Below are positions 1 to 6,275 of a stretch of 17,781 nt of DNA, one piece after another. How positions within the stretch are numbered: position 1 is the first letter of the stretch; each line of letters starts with the position of its first letter. A program made the position numbers and the translations under genes. The DNA is taken from contig NZ_LSJA01000053.1 of the NCBI RefSeq assembly GCF_001556515.1, positions 1 through 17,781 on the forward strand, read 5' to 3'. Under the pieces are notes generated by a model. It was not told the origin of the DNA and did not search any database. It saw nothing but the letters and a program-made list of their open reading frames with translations. Source of the DNA: Caulobacter sp. CCH9-E1 (lineage in GTDB: Bacteria; Pseudomonadota; Alphaproteobacteria; Caulobacterales; Caulobacteraceae).

Positions 1-50
1 CCAGGGACGCGCGAAACGCAATGGCCAACGCTTGACCATCCAGACAGTCG

Positions 51-180
51 CTCTCCCCTTGCGGGAGAGGGTGGCCCACGCAGTGGGTCGGGTGAGGGGT
101 CGCCCTCCGCTAACCGGACGGGCCTTTCAACCCCTCATCCGTCAGCTTCGCTGACACCTTCTCCCGCAGGGGGAGAAGGA
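51..180. repeat. Inverted pair of hairpin-rich intergenic repeats
   Basis: Two related units of about 50 bases face each other at 51-100 and 131-179. The left unit reads CTCTCCCCTTGCGGGAGAG, then GGTGGCCC, a small CCCACGCAGTGGG hairpin and GGTGAGGGG. The right unit, on the other strand, has the same plan: CTTCTCCCCCTGCGGGAGAA, GGTGTCAGCGAAGCTGAC, GGATGAGGGG. Each can fold into two hairpins, and the pair can fold on itself. It lies just past the stop of the extensin-like gene, so it may also end that transcript. Units of similar plan occur at 15186-15240 and 17726-17781. I see no coding sequence in bases 1-188. Confidence 0.7.
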
Positions 181-188
181 CGTCCCTT

Positions 189-902
189 TCAGCCGCACCG
201 CGTCCACCGGCCCGCATCCAGATGCAGGTGGTCGGCGTGGGCGGCGTTGTAGTCCGGGCTCAGCACCACGCCGAACACCCGGCAGGCGCCGTCACGGACC
301 GCGCGGACGAAGCGGCCTTCGTCCGTGTCACGGCGGAAGTCGCGGGTCACGGTGATCCGGCGCCCGTCAGCCAGGCGAAAGCCGGCGATGTCGAGCGCGT
401 TGGCGCGGGCGTGCTCGCTGGGCCGCTCGCCCGGCCGGCCGTAGATCGTGCGGCAGGCGTAGCTCCCCAGGTGGTCGACGCGGACCACCGCCTGGCTCAG
501 CCGCTCGCGGGCCGCCGGCGCCAGGACTTGCCGCTCCCACAGCGCATAGCGCAGGGCCATCGGGCAGGTCATGACCGGCGCGGCGGGCGACAGGCGGCTG
601 GCGACGCGCACCGTGTCGCGGGTCGAGCAGAAACCCTCGTCCTTTTCCGGCTGGTCGACGACACTCAGCCGGCCTTCGCGCAGCGCCGCCCGGCAGGCGG
701 CGGGATCGGCCGCGATCCGCGACAGCTTGCCCGCCGTCGCCAGGCCGATCGGCTGGTTCAGCGAGAACGGCTTCCACGGCAGGTCCTGCGGCGGCGCGAT
801 CCGGTCGATCAGGATCAGCAGCAGCATCCCGGCCAGGGCCGCCTCCAGCAGGAGCGTCCACAATCCGGCCAGGGCCAGCGCTTCGGGGGAGACCGGTTTC
901 AC
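189..902 (-). CDS. Extensin-like C-terminal domain protein, membrane-anchored
   Basis: A 237-residue protein with one N-terminal hydrophobic helix (about 12-33) followed by an extracytoplasmic domain. The C-terminal half carries the two signatures of the extensin-like family: SEHARANALDIAGF (162-175) and HADHLHLD (222-229), whose His/Asp residues recall the zinc site of LAS-type D-Ala-D-Ala peptidases. Cysteines at 70, 92, 113, 150, 207 and 236 suggest disulfides in a periplasmic fold. The family is poorly characterised; a cell-wall role is inferred from the fold. The start used is GTG at 902 with only a weak ribosome site. An ATG at residue 26 would still leave part of the helix, so the exact N-terminus is uncertain. 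It is divergent from the MFS gene, 91 bases apart. Confidence 0.85.
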   Translation of the reverse strand: MKPVSPEALALAGLWTLLLEAALAGMLLLILIDRIAPPQDLPWKPFSLNQPIGLATAGKLSRIAADPAACRAALREGRLSVVDQPEKDEGFCSTRDTVRVASRLSPAAPVMTCPMALRYALWERQVLAPAARERLSQAVVRVDHLGSYACRTIYGRPGERPSEHARANALDIAGFRLADGRRITVTRDFRRDTDEGRFVRAVRDGACRVFGVVLSPDYNAAHADHLHLDAGRWTRCG

Positions 903-993
903 CTTGGTCCAACGAAGAGCGGCGCCATGGGTTCACTTGCGATCGCCGGCGCCGTACAGGCTGACGCTCTTCGGCGGAGTTGGCCCTACCGAC

Positions 994-2355
994 ATGCGTT
1001 TGACGATCGACAGGACCCTCGCGCCGCGTTTCGCCCTCTTGTGCCTGGGCATCTGGCTGAACGCCGCCGACACCCTGGTGACGGCGACGATCATGCCCAG
1101 CGTCGCGCGCGACATCGGCGGCTACGCCTATTTCGGCTGGTCGGTGGCGGCCTATCTGACGGGCTCGATCGTGGCCGGCGCCTGCTCGGGCAAGCTGTCC
1201 CTGGCCCTGGGCCTGCGCCGCGCGACGGCGTTCAGCGGCCTCGTCTACGCGATCGGCTGCGCGATGAGCGCGGTCGCGCCGGACTTCGTCACCTTCATCC
1301 TCGGCCGCCTGGTCCAAGGCCTGGGGGCCGGCGCGGTCGTGGCGCTGTGCTACGTCGCCATCACCGCCTTGTTCCCCGAGAGCCTGTGGCCGCGCGTCTA
1401 TGGCGCGGTGGCCGGCGTCTGGGGCGCGGCGACCTTGCTGGGCCCGACCCTGGGCGGGCTGTTCGCCGCCATCGGCTTCTGGCGCGGCGCGTTCTGGATG
1501 TTCGTCGTCCAGGCGATCATCTTCATCGCCGCCGTCATGGTCATGCTGCCCGCCGACAAGGGCGACGCCGCCCGAGGCCGCGTGCCTGTTCCGCAATTGG
1601 CCCTCCTGGTGCTGGCCGTCAGCCTGATCGGCGCGGCCGGCGTCGTCGCCTCGCCCCGGCTGGCTGTGAGCCTGGCGGTCGGCGGTCTCATCGGCATGGC
1701 CGCCATGCTGGCCGTCAACGCCAGGACCCACGACCGCCTGCTGCCCAAGAGCGCCGCCGACCTGAGGACGGCCACGGGCCTGGGCCTGCTGACCATCTTC
1801 TCGACCGAGGCGGCGGTGATCGGCTTCACCGTCTATGGCCCGGCCTTCATCCAGGCGCAGCATAACGCCTCGCCGCTGCTGGCCGGCTATGTCGTCGGCG
1901 CGATCGCGGCGGGCTGGACGCTGTGCGCCCTGCTGGTCGCCAAGGTCCCGGCCGAGCGCGACGGCCGCTTCGTGCGGCTGGGCGTCGTCGTGATCCTGCT
2001 GGGCGCGCTCGCCAGCGCCTGGGCGACGCCGCGCGGGACGCTGACGGAGACCGCCCTGGCCCTGGCGGTGATGGGCGCGGGCTTTGGCCTGTGCCACGCC
2101 TTCATCGCCCGCCGGACCATCGGCGGCGCCCCGGCCGACGAGCAGGCCACGGCCTCGGGCGCGGTGCCGACCTCGCAACTGATCGGCGGCGCCACGGGCG
2201 CGGCCGGCGCGGGGGCGATGGCCAACCTGCTGGGCTTCAGCCACGGCATAGACCCGACGCTGGCGAACGCCCAAGGCCCGGTGCTCTTCGCCGCCTTCCT
2301 GCCGCTGGCGGTGGTCGGCGTGCTGGCGGCGTGGCGGTTGGGCGGTAAGGGCTAG
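994..2355 (+). CDS. MFS transporter, drug-efflux type
   Basis: A 453-residue polytopic membrane protein with 12 or more hydrophobic segments. Major-facilitator signatures are visible: a loop 2-3 motif around GKLSLALGLRRA (66-77), LGRLVQGLGAG (103-113), and the antiporter motif C GAATLLGPTLGGLFA (144-158), typical of proton-coupled efflux. The first helix carries ADTLVTATIMPSVARDIG (25-42), like DHA2/EmrB-type exporters. The substrate cannot be read from sequence. The start is the ATG at 994; the frame stays open upstream, but those residues do not look like a transporter. The ATG has no well-spaced Shine-Dalgarno (GGAG lies about 15 bases away), so it may be translated from a short or leaderless mRNA. 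Its TAG stop shares CTAG with the stop of the convergent gene. Confidence 0.88.
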   Translation: MRLTIDRTLAPRFALLCLGIWLNAADTLVTATIMPSVARDIGGYAYFGWSVAAYLTGSIVAGACSGKLSLALGLRRATAFSGLVYAIGCAMSAVAPDFVTFILGRLVQGLGAGAVVALCYVAITALFPESLWPRVYGAVAGVWGAATLLGPTLGGLFAAIGFWRGAFWMFVVQAIIFIAAVMVMLPADKGDAARGRVPVPQLALLVLAVSLIGAAGVVASPRLAVSLAVGGLIGMAAMLAVNARTHDRLLPKSAADLRTATGLGLLTIFSTEAAVIGFTVYGPAFIQAQHNASPLLAGYVVGAIAAGWTLCALLVAKVPAERDGRFVRLGVVVILLGALASAWATPRGTLTETALALAVMGAGFGLCHAFIARRTIGGAPADEQATASGAVPTSQLIGGATGAAGAGAMANLLGFSHGIDPTLANAQGPVLFAAFLPLAVVGVLAAWRLGGKG

Positions 2356-3140
2356 GAGCCTACCCGCACGATGTCGGGCACGTCTGTCGCGCCGTGAATG
2401 GGCAGAACGACGCCGCCGTGCGGCCAAGGCGCGATCCTCAGGTCCGGCCGGGCCTTCAGCATCGCGGCGATCACCGGCTCGCGCGCGATCTCGGCGTCGC
2501 TCAGACGGATCGTCACGAACCCGCCGCCCTCGCGTGTGGCGCGCGGCAGGCCGGGGGCTGACAGCGGAGGCCTCGTCATGAGGCGCACGACGCGCTCCCG
2601 ATCTGTCGGCGTGACGGCGAAGTCGATCGCCTCCCACGGGATGGTTCCGCGCCAGCGGCGCGTGAACACGCCAGCCTCGTCGATCCGGAGCTCAAGAGCC
2701 CTCCGCCAGCCGAGGATCACGGCGCGGGCGAACGCCGCCAGGCTTCCCAAGCCCCAGATCGCCGCCGCGGCCGCGCGGATCGGGTCGCCATCCTTCGTCA
2801 GCGCGACGCAGAGATAGCCCAGGTAACCCGCCAGTGCGGCCAGAGGCAGGGCCAGGGCCAACCTCTCAGAGCGCGTGCTGAGCGGTGTTGTCCAGATCCC
2901 CCCGCCATCCGTCCGCTTGCGGTTCTGCCAGGCGACAGCGCGCGGGCTCTTCAAGGCCTGCCAGCCGACTACGGCCGCGAACAAGGCGCCGCTGCTCAGC
3001 GGAGACTGGATCGGCGGCAAGGGCGCGGTCAGCCAGAGATGGACGAGCCAGGCGGCCATGACGACCGCCCAGGCCCGGACGGTGGTCGGCCAGTCGAGCA
3101 GATCAGCTTGGCGGCGCAGGGGGCGATAGTTCGGGGCCAT
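2352..3140 (-). CDS. Hypothetical membrane protein with PH-like C-terminal domain
   Basis: A 262-residue protein that I do not recognise by name. Hydrophobic segments lie at about 23-39, 48-63, 93-113 and 121-145. The soluble C-terminal half begins with LRIDEAGVFTRRWRGTIPWE (151-170), the usual opening of bacterial PH-like domains in small membrane proteins. The start is the ATG at 3140, because TAGGA sits 6 bases upstream. A TTG six bases earlier is too close to that site. It begins 30 bases after the ecm stop on the same strand with no terminator between, so it is probably the second gene of an ecm operon. No function in the pathway can be deduced. Confidence 0.75.
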   Translation of the reverse strand: MAPNYRPLRRQADLLDWPTTVRAWAVVMAAWLVHLWLTAPLPPIQSPLSSGALFAAVVGWQALKSPRAVAWQNRKRTDGGGIWTTPLSTRSERLALALPLAALAGYLGYLCVALTKDGDPIRAAAAAIWGLGSLAAFARAVILGWRRALELRIDEAGVFTRRWRGTIPWEAIDFAVTPTDRERVVRLMTRPPLSAPGLPRATREGGGFVTIRLSDAEIAREPVIAAMLKARPDLRIAPWPHGGVVLPIHGATDVPDIVRVGS

Positions 3141-3170
3141 GCTCAATCCTAAGACGCACCACCGCCCCTG

Positions 3171-5159
3171 TCACGCCTCCGCCAGCGCCGTCGCCTCCAC
3201 CAGCTTCACCACGTCGCCCATGATCTGGGTGATCTTGAAATCCTTGGGCGTATAGATCCGCGCCACGCCCATCTGCTTCAGGATCAGGGCGTCGGCCTCG
3301 GGGATGATGCCGCCGGCGACGACGGGGATGTGGGAGAGGCCCTCGGCGCGCATCACGCGGATGACCTCCTGCACCAGATCCAGGTGCGAGCCCGACAGGA
3401 TCGACAGGCCGATCACGTGGGCGCGGGTTTCCTTGGCGCGGCGGACGATCTCCTCCGGCGTCGAGCGGATGCCGTCATAGACCACCTCCATGCCGCAGGC
3501 GCGGGCGCGGGTGGCGATCTGCTCGGCGCCGTTGGAGTGGCCGTCCAGGCCGGGCTTGCCGACCAGGTAGGTCAGGGTGCGGCCCAGCACCTGGGAGACC
3601 CGCTCGACCTCCTTCTTCACCGCCTCGACATCCTCGGCCTCGCCGGTCGAGACGACGACGGCGACGCCGGTCGGACCGCGATACTCGCCGAACACCTCGC
3701 GCAGGGCGCCAGACCACTCGCCGGTGGTGACGCCGGCCTTGGCGGCGGCAATCGAGGGTTCCATGATGTTCGCGCCAGAGCTGGCGGCGGCCTTCAGGGC
3801 GGTCAGCGCGGCCTCGACGGCGGCGGGATCTCGCGCCTCGCGCCACGCCTTGATGCGGGCGACGACGTCGGCCTCGAGCCTGGGATCGACCGTCTCGATC
3901 GCCCCCTCGCCGGCCGACAGGGGGGACACTTCGGTCTCGGTCCAGCGGTTGACGCCGACCACGGTCAGGTCGCCGGTCTCGACGGCCCGAACCCGCTTGG
4001 CGTTGGAGGCGACGAGCTCGCCCTTCATGTAGTCGATGGCGTTCTGGGCGCCGCCCATGCCGTCGATCAGCGCCAACTGCTCCAGCGCGCCCTTCGACAA
4101 CTCGGCGACCTTGGCCTCGACCACGTGCGAGCCGTCGAACAGGTCCTCGTATTCCAGCAGGTCGGTCTCGTAGGCCAGGACCTGCTGCAGGCGCAGCGAC
4201 CACTGCTGGTCCCACGGACGCGGCAGGCCCAGGGCCTCGTTCCAGGCCGGCAGCTGCAGGGCGCGGCAGCGGGCGTCCTTGCTGAGCGTGACGGCCAGGG
4301 CCTCTATGAGAATCCGGTAGACGTTGTTCTCGGGCTGCTGCTCGGTCAGGCCCAGGCTGTTGACCTGCACCCCGTACCGGAACCGGCGGGCCTTGGCGTC
4401 CTGGACGCCGTAGCGCTCCAAGAGGATCTGGTCCCAGAGCTTGGTGAAGCTGCGCATCTTGCACAGCTCGGTGACGAACCGCACGCCCGCGTTGACGAAG
4501 AAGCTGATCCGCGAGGCGACGATCTCGAAGTCCTCGTCGGGGACCTGGCCGCCGGCCTTGACGGTGTCGAGCACGCTGATGGCGGTCGCCAGGGCGAAGG
4601 CCAGCTCTTGCTCCGGCGTCGCGCCCGCCTCCTGCAGGTGGTAGCTGCAGACGTTCATCGGGTTCCACTTGGGAACCTCGCGATAGCACCAGGCGATCAT
4701 GTCGCCGATCAGCCGCAACGACGGGCCCGGCGGGAAGATGTAGGTGCCGCGCGACAGATACTCCTTGATTAGATCGTTCTGCGTCGTGCCCTGCAGTTTC
4801 TTGCGGTCGGCGCCCTGCTCGTCGGCCAGGGCGACGTACATCGCCAAGAGCCAGGCGGCCGGCGCGTTGATGGTCATGGAGGTGTTCATCTTCTCCAGCG
4901 GGATCTCGCTGAAGAGGGCGCGCATGTCGCCGAGGTGGGAGATCGGCACGCCGACCTTGCCGACCTCGCCCCGCGCCAGGATGTGGTCGGGGTCGTAGCC
5001 GGTCTGGGTGGGCAGGTCGAAGGCCACCGACAGGCCCGTCTGGCCCTTGGCGAGATTGGCTCGGTAGAGCGCGTTCGACTTCTCGGCGGTCGAGTGTCCG
5101 GCATAGGTGCGGAAGATCCACGGCGGATCGGGCGCATGCTGGTGCGGCGTCGAAGTCAT
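3171..5159 (-). CDS. ecm: Ethylmalonyl-CoA mutase, B12-dependent
   Basis: A 662-residue adenosylcobalamin-dependent mutase that converts (2R)-ethylmalonyl-CoA to (2S)-methylsuccinyl-CoA in the cytoplasm. The N-terminal TIM-barrel half has RTYAGHSTAEKSN (17-29), GLSVAFDLPTQTGYD (42-56), TTQNDLIKEY (125-134) and SYHLQEAGA (172-180); H174 matches the active-site histidine of methylmalonyl-CoA mutase. The C-terminal cobalamin domain (about 525-655) has the DxHxxG motif as DGHSNG, with H541 as lower cobalt ligand. The length, and single-chain barrel plus B12 domain, fit the MeaA/Ecm family. The assignment over methylmalonyl-CoA mutase rests on overall sequence character and on ccr and mcd nearby. 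GGGAG lies 5 bases before the ATG. A TGC-rich operator candidate sits 53 bases upstream. It is followed 30 bases later by the PH-like membrane gene. Confidence 0.93.
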   Translation of the reverse strand: MTSTPHQHAPDPPWIFRTYAGHSTAEKSNALYRANLAKGQTGLSVAFDLPTQTGYDPDHILARGEVGKVGVPISHLGDMRALFSEIPLEKMNTSMTINAPAAWLLAMYVALADEQGADRKKLQGTTQNDLIKEYLSRGTYIFPPGPSLRLIGDMIAWCYREVPKWNPMNVCSYHLQEAGATPEQELAFALATAISVLDTVKAGGQVPDEDFEIVASRISFFVNAGVRFVTELCKMRSFTKLWDQILLERYGVQDAKARRFRYGVQVNSLGLTEQQPENNVYRILIEALAVTLSKDARCRALQLPAWNEALGLPRPWDQQWSLRLQQVLAYETDLLEYEDLFDGSHVVEAKVAELSKGALEQLALIDGMGGAQNAIDYMKGELVASNAKRVRAVETGDLTVVGVNRWTETEVSPLSAGEGAIETVDPRLEADVVARIKAWREARDPAAVEAALTALKAAASSGANIMEPSIAAAKAGVTTGEWSGALREVFGEYRGPTGVAVVVSTGEAEDVEAVKKEVERVSQVLGRTLTYLVGKPGLDGHSNGAEQIATRARACGMEVVYDGIRSTPEEIVRRAKETRAHVIGLSILSGSHLDLVQEVIRVMRAEGLSHIPVVAGGIIPEADALILKQMGVARIYTPKDFKITQIMGDVVKLVEATALAEA

Positions 5160-5185
5160 GATCGCTCCCGGACTTATCGTTCTTG

Positions 5186-5191
5186 ATTATC
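5186..5191 (-). promoter_or_regulatory. Candidate -10 element of ecm
   Basis: On the minus strand the hexamer GATAAT lies about 27 bases before the ecm ATG, a good -10 match in an otherwise GC-rich gap. No convincing -35 is found 17 bases upstream (GCAAAT). That weak -35 overlaps the TGC-rich motif at 5212-5223, as expected if a regulator acts there. Inferred from position and composition only. Confidence 0.4.
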
Positions 5192-5211
5192 GGCGATCAT
5201 GAGCCGGGATT

Positions 5212-5223
5212 TGCTGCGATGCA
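5212..5223 (+). promoter_or_regulatory. TGC-rich operator candidate upstream of ecm
   Basis: TGCTGCGATGCA, fitting TGYTGCRRYGCR, which also occurs upstream of ccr (two copies) and mcd. It lies 53 bases before the ecm start and over the expected -35 region. The flanks extend it to TTGCTGCGATGCAA, a partial palindrome. The pattern resembles TGC-rich sites described for PhaR-type regulators of polyhydroxybutyrate and acetyl-CoA metabolism; that link is from family knowledge and unproven here. Confidence 0.5.
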
Positions 5224-5256
5224 ATATGGATTTCGCGGGTGCGAATGAGGGGGAAG

Positions 5257-5281
5257 ACCCCTCTCTCTTTGAGAGAGGGGT
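5257..5281 (-). terminator. Hairpin downstream of the crotonase gene
   Basis: An 11-bp perfect stem (5257-5267 with 5271-5281) with a 3-base loop, of the form ACCCCTCTCTC/GAGAGAGGGGT, starts 5 bases past the crotonase stop on the minus strand. It is followed on that strand only by TCTTCC, so the U-tract is weak. A very similar CTCTC/GAGAG hairpin follows mcd at 17726. It probably ends the crotonase transcript and insulates the ecm promoter. Confidence 0.5.
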
Positions 5282-5285
5282 TTCT

Positions 5286-6017
5286 TCACCGCCCCACGAA
5301 CACCGCCGGCCGCTTGCTCATGAACGCCGCGCGCGCTTCGGCGTGGTCGGCTGAGGCGGCCAGGTCAAGGATCTCGGCCCCGGTCGTCGACACCCCGGAC
5401 GCCACGCGCTTGGTCGCAGCCACCGCCAGAGGTCCGCGCGAGGCGATCACTCGCGCCATGTCGAGCGCCGCATCCAAGAGCCCGGCCGCCGGATGCGCCT
5501 CCGCCACGACCCCGTCCGCCAGCGCCCGCGCGGCGTCGAAGGGCGCGCCGGTCAGCAGGTGCGGCTTGGCGCGGCTCTCGCCCACCAGCTTCACCAGCCG
5601 CTCGGCCGAGGCGGTCAGTCCCATCCGCACCGCCGAACAGGCGAAGCTGGCGCGGTCGCTGGCCAGGCGGATGTCGGCGGCGAGCGCCAGCTCCAGTCCG
5701 CCGCCGATGCACCAGCCGTCGATCGCGGCGATCACCGGGACGCGGCAGGCGGCGACGCGGTCGCACATCGCCAGGAAGTTCAGGATCGCCGCCGTTTGCG
5801 CCGGCACGTCGCGGCTCATCGCCTCGGCGAGATCATCGCCGGTGCAGAAGGCGCCGTTGCGGCCCGTCAGCACCACCGCCCGGACGGCGGGATCGGCCTC
5901 GATGGCGGCGAAGGCCTGCAGCAGGCGCTCGCGCTCGGCCAAGGCCAGGACGTTGGCGGGCGCCACGTCGAGTTCGACGAGGGCGATCGAAGAGTCAGGA
6001 TGGGACAGATGGATCAT
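5286..6017 (-). CDS. Crotonase-superfamily (enoyl-CoA hydratase/isomerase-like) protein
   Basis: A 243-residue soluble crotonase-fold protein, about the usual family length. The oxyanion-hole regions are GAFCTGDDLAE (55-65) and GWCIGGGLELALAADIRLAS (101-120). E109 sits at the first catalytic glutamate of classical hydratases (E144 of rat enoyl-CoA hydratase). At the second (E164) this protein has A129, in SAVRMG where hydratases have PE(I/V). Loss of the second glutamate with the first kept is also seen in E. coli methylmalonyl-CoA decarboxylase, so hydratase activity should not be assumed. Candidates are a decarboxylase acting on ethylmalonyl- or methylmalonyl-CoA, an isomerase or another acyl-CoA enzyme. 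The start is the first ATG (6017); the frame stays open upstream without a good start, and the ribosome site is weak. It sits between ecm and divergent ccr. Confidence 0.82.
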   Translation of the reverse strand: MIHLSHPDSSIALVELDVAPANVLALAERERLLQAFAAIEADPAVRAVVLTGRNGAFCTGDDLAEAMSRDVPAQTAAILNFLAMCDRVAACRVPVIAAIDGWCIGGGLELALAADIRLASDRASFACSAVRMGLTASAERLVKLVGESRAKPHLLTGAPFDAARALADGVVAEAHPAAGLLDAALDMARVIASRGPLAVAATKRVASGVSTTGAEILDLAASADHAEARAAFMSKRPAVFVGR

Positions 6018-6083
6018 CGGCGGCCACCGTGGCCCGCTCCCGGCCTGTCCGCAACCTTTCCGCCACGGCGCCCGCGCGAGCGA

Positions 6084-6095
6084 TGTTGCGGCGCA
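6084..6095 (+). promoter_or_regulatory. TGC-rich operator candidate, distal site in the crotonase/ccr gap
   Basis: TGTTGCGGCGCA, a match to TGYTGCRRYGCR. It lies 67 bases upstream of the crotonase start and 181 bases upstream of ccr, so it could serve either divergent gene. It is the second of two copies in this gap; the other is at 6246-6257. Confidence 0.4.
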
Positions 6096-6098
6096 CAA

Positions 6099-6103
6099 GA
6101 TTC
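6099..6103. promoter_or_regulatory. GANTC site in the crotonase/ccr promoter gap
   Basis: GATTC, a recognition site for the cell-cycle methylase CcrM of Caulobacterales and other alphaproteobacteria. In those bacteria promoter GANTC sites can link transcription to replication-dependent methylation. A single site is weak evidence, and its role here is speculative. Confidence 0.3.
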
Positions 6104-6141
6104 TGCTTGCCAGTTTCAAACATCTGTCTCAGCGTAGGGGC

Positions 6142-6169
6142 CTTCCGGAACGATTTTTGCGTTCGGAAG
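6142..6169. promoter_or_regulatory. Inverted repeat upstream of ccr
   Basis: CTTCCGGAACG (6142-6152) faces CGTTCGGAAG (6160-6169) across a T-rich 7-base loop, pairing fully apart from one extra G. It lies about 110 bases before the ccr ATG. Neither strand has a T-run after the stem, so it is not a standard terminator. It may be an operator or a leader hairpin. Confidence 0.4.
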
Positions 6170-6245
6170 CCAAAAATGACCCGAAGGGGAGGTGTTTTTC
6201 GCGCCTTCACCGCCGGGCGCGCAGCCGAGTTTGACCTTCGAGCGT

Positions 6246-6257
6246 TGTTGCAGCGCA
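6246..6257 (+). promoter_or_regulatory. TGC-rich operator candidate just upstream of ccr
   Basis: TGTTGCAGCGCA, matching TGYTGCRRYGCR, ends 18 bases before the ccr ATG and is preceded by TTGACC (6231-6236), a possible -35. A protein bound here would cover the promoter core or ribosome-site region, which suits repression. Its relation to the ecm and mcd sites is described in the findings. Confidence 0.5.
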
Positions 6258-6275
6258 GAAGGAATGGGGAGTGAG

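Noticed and set aside
367..2637. A 756-codon open frame on the minus strand antisense to the MFS gene
   Set aside because: It is rich in Arg, Gln, Asp and Gly with no domain, and overlaps two well-supported genes (extensin-like, MFS). Long open antisense frames are expected from G/C third-position bias in such DNA.
3330..4772. A 480-codon open frame on the plus strand across ecm
   Set aside because: It lies wholly inside the clearly recognisable mutase gene, and its low-complexity Gly/Ala/Leu/Gln composition is that of a shadow frame.
6018..6119. A 34-residue N-terminal extension of the crotonase starting at TTG 6119
   Set aside because: It would cover the control region, has no family similarity, and the ATG at 6017 begins exactly where the crotonase fold normally starts.
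6231..6259. TTGACC...CGCAGA as the ccr promoter
   Set aside because: The -35 is good but the -10 at 17-base spacing is poor. It is mentioned only as context for the TGC-rich site, not annotated.
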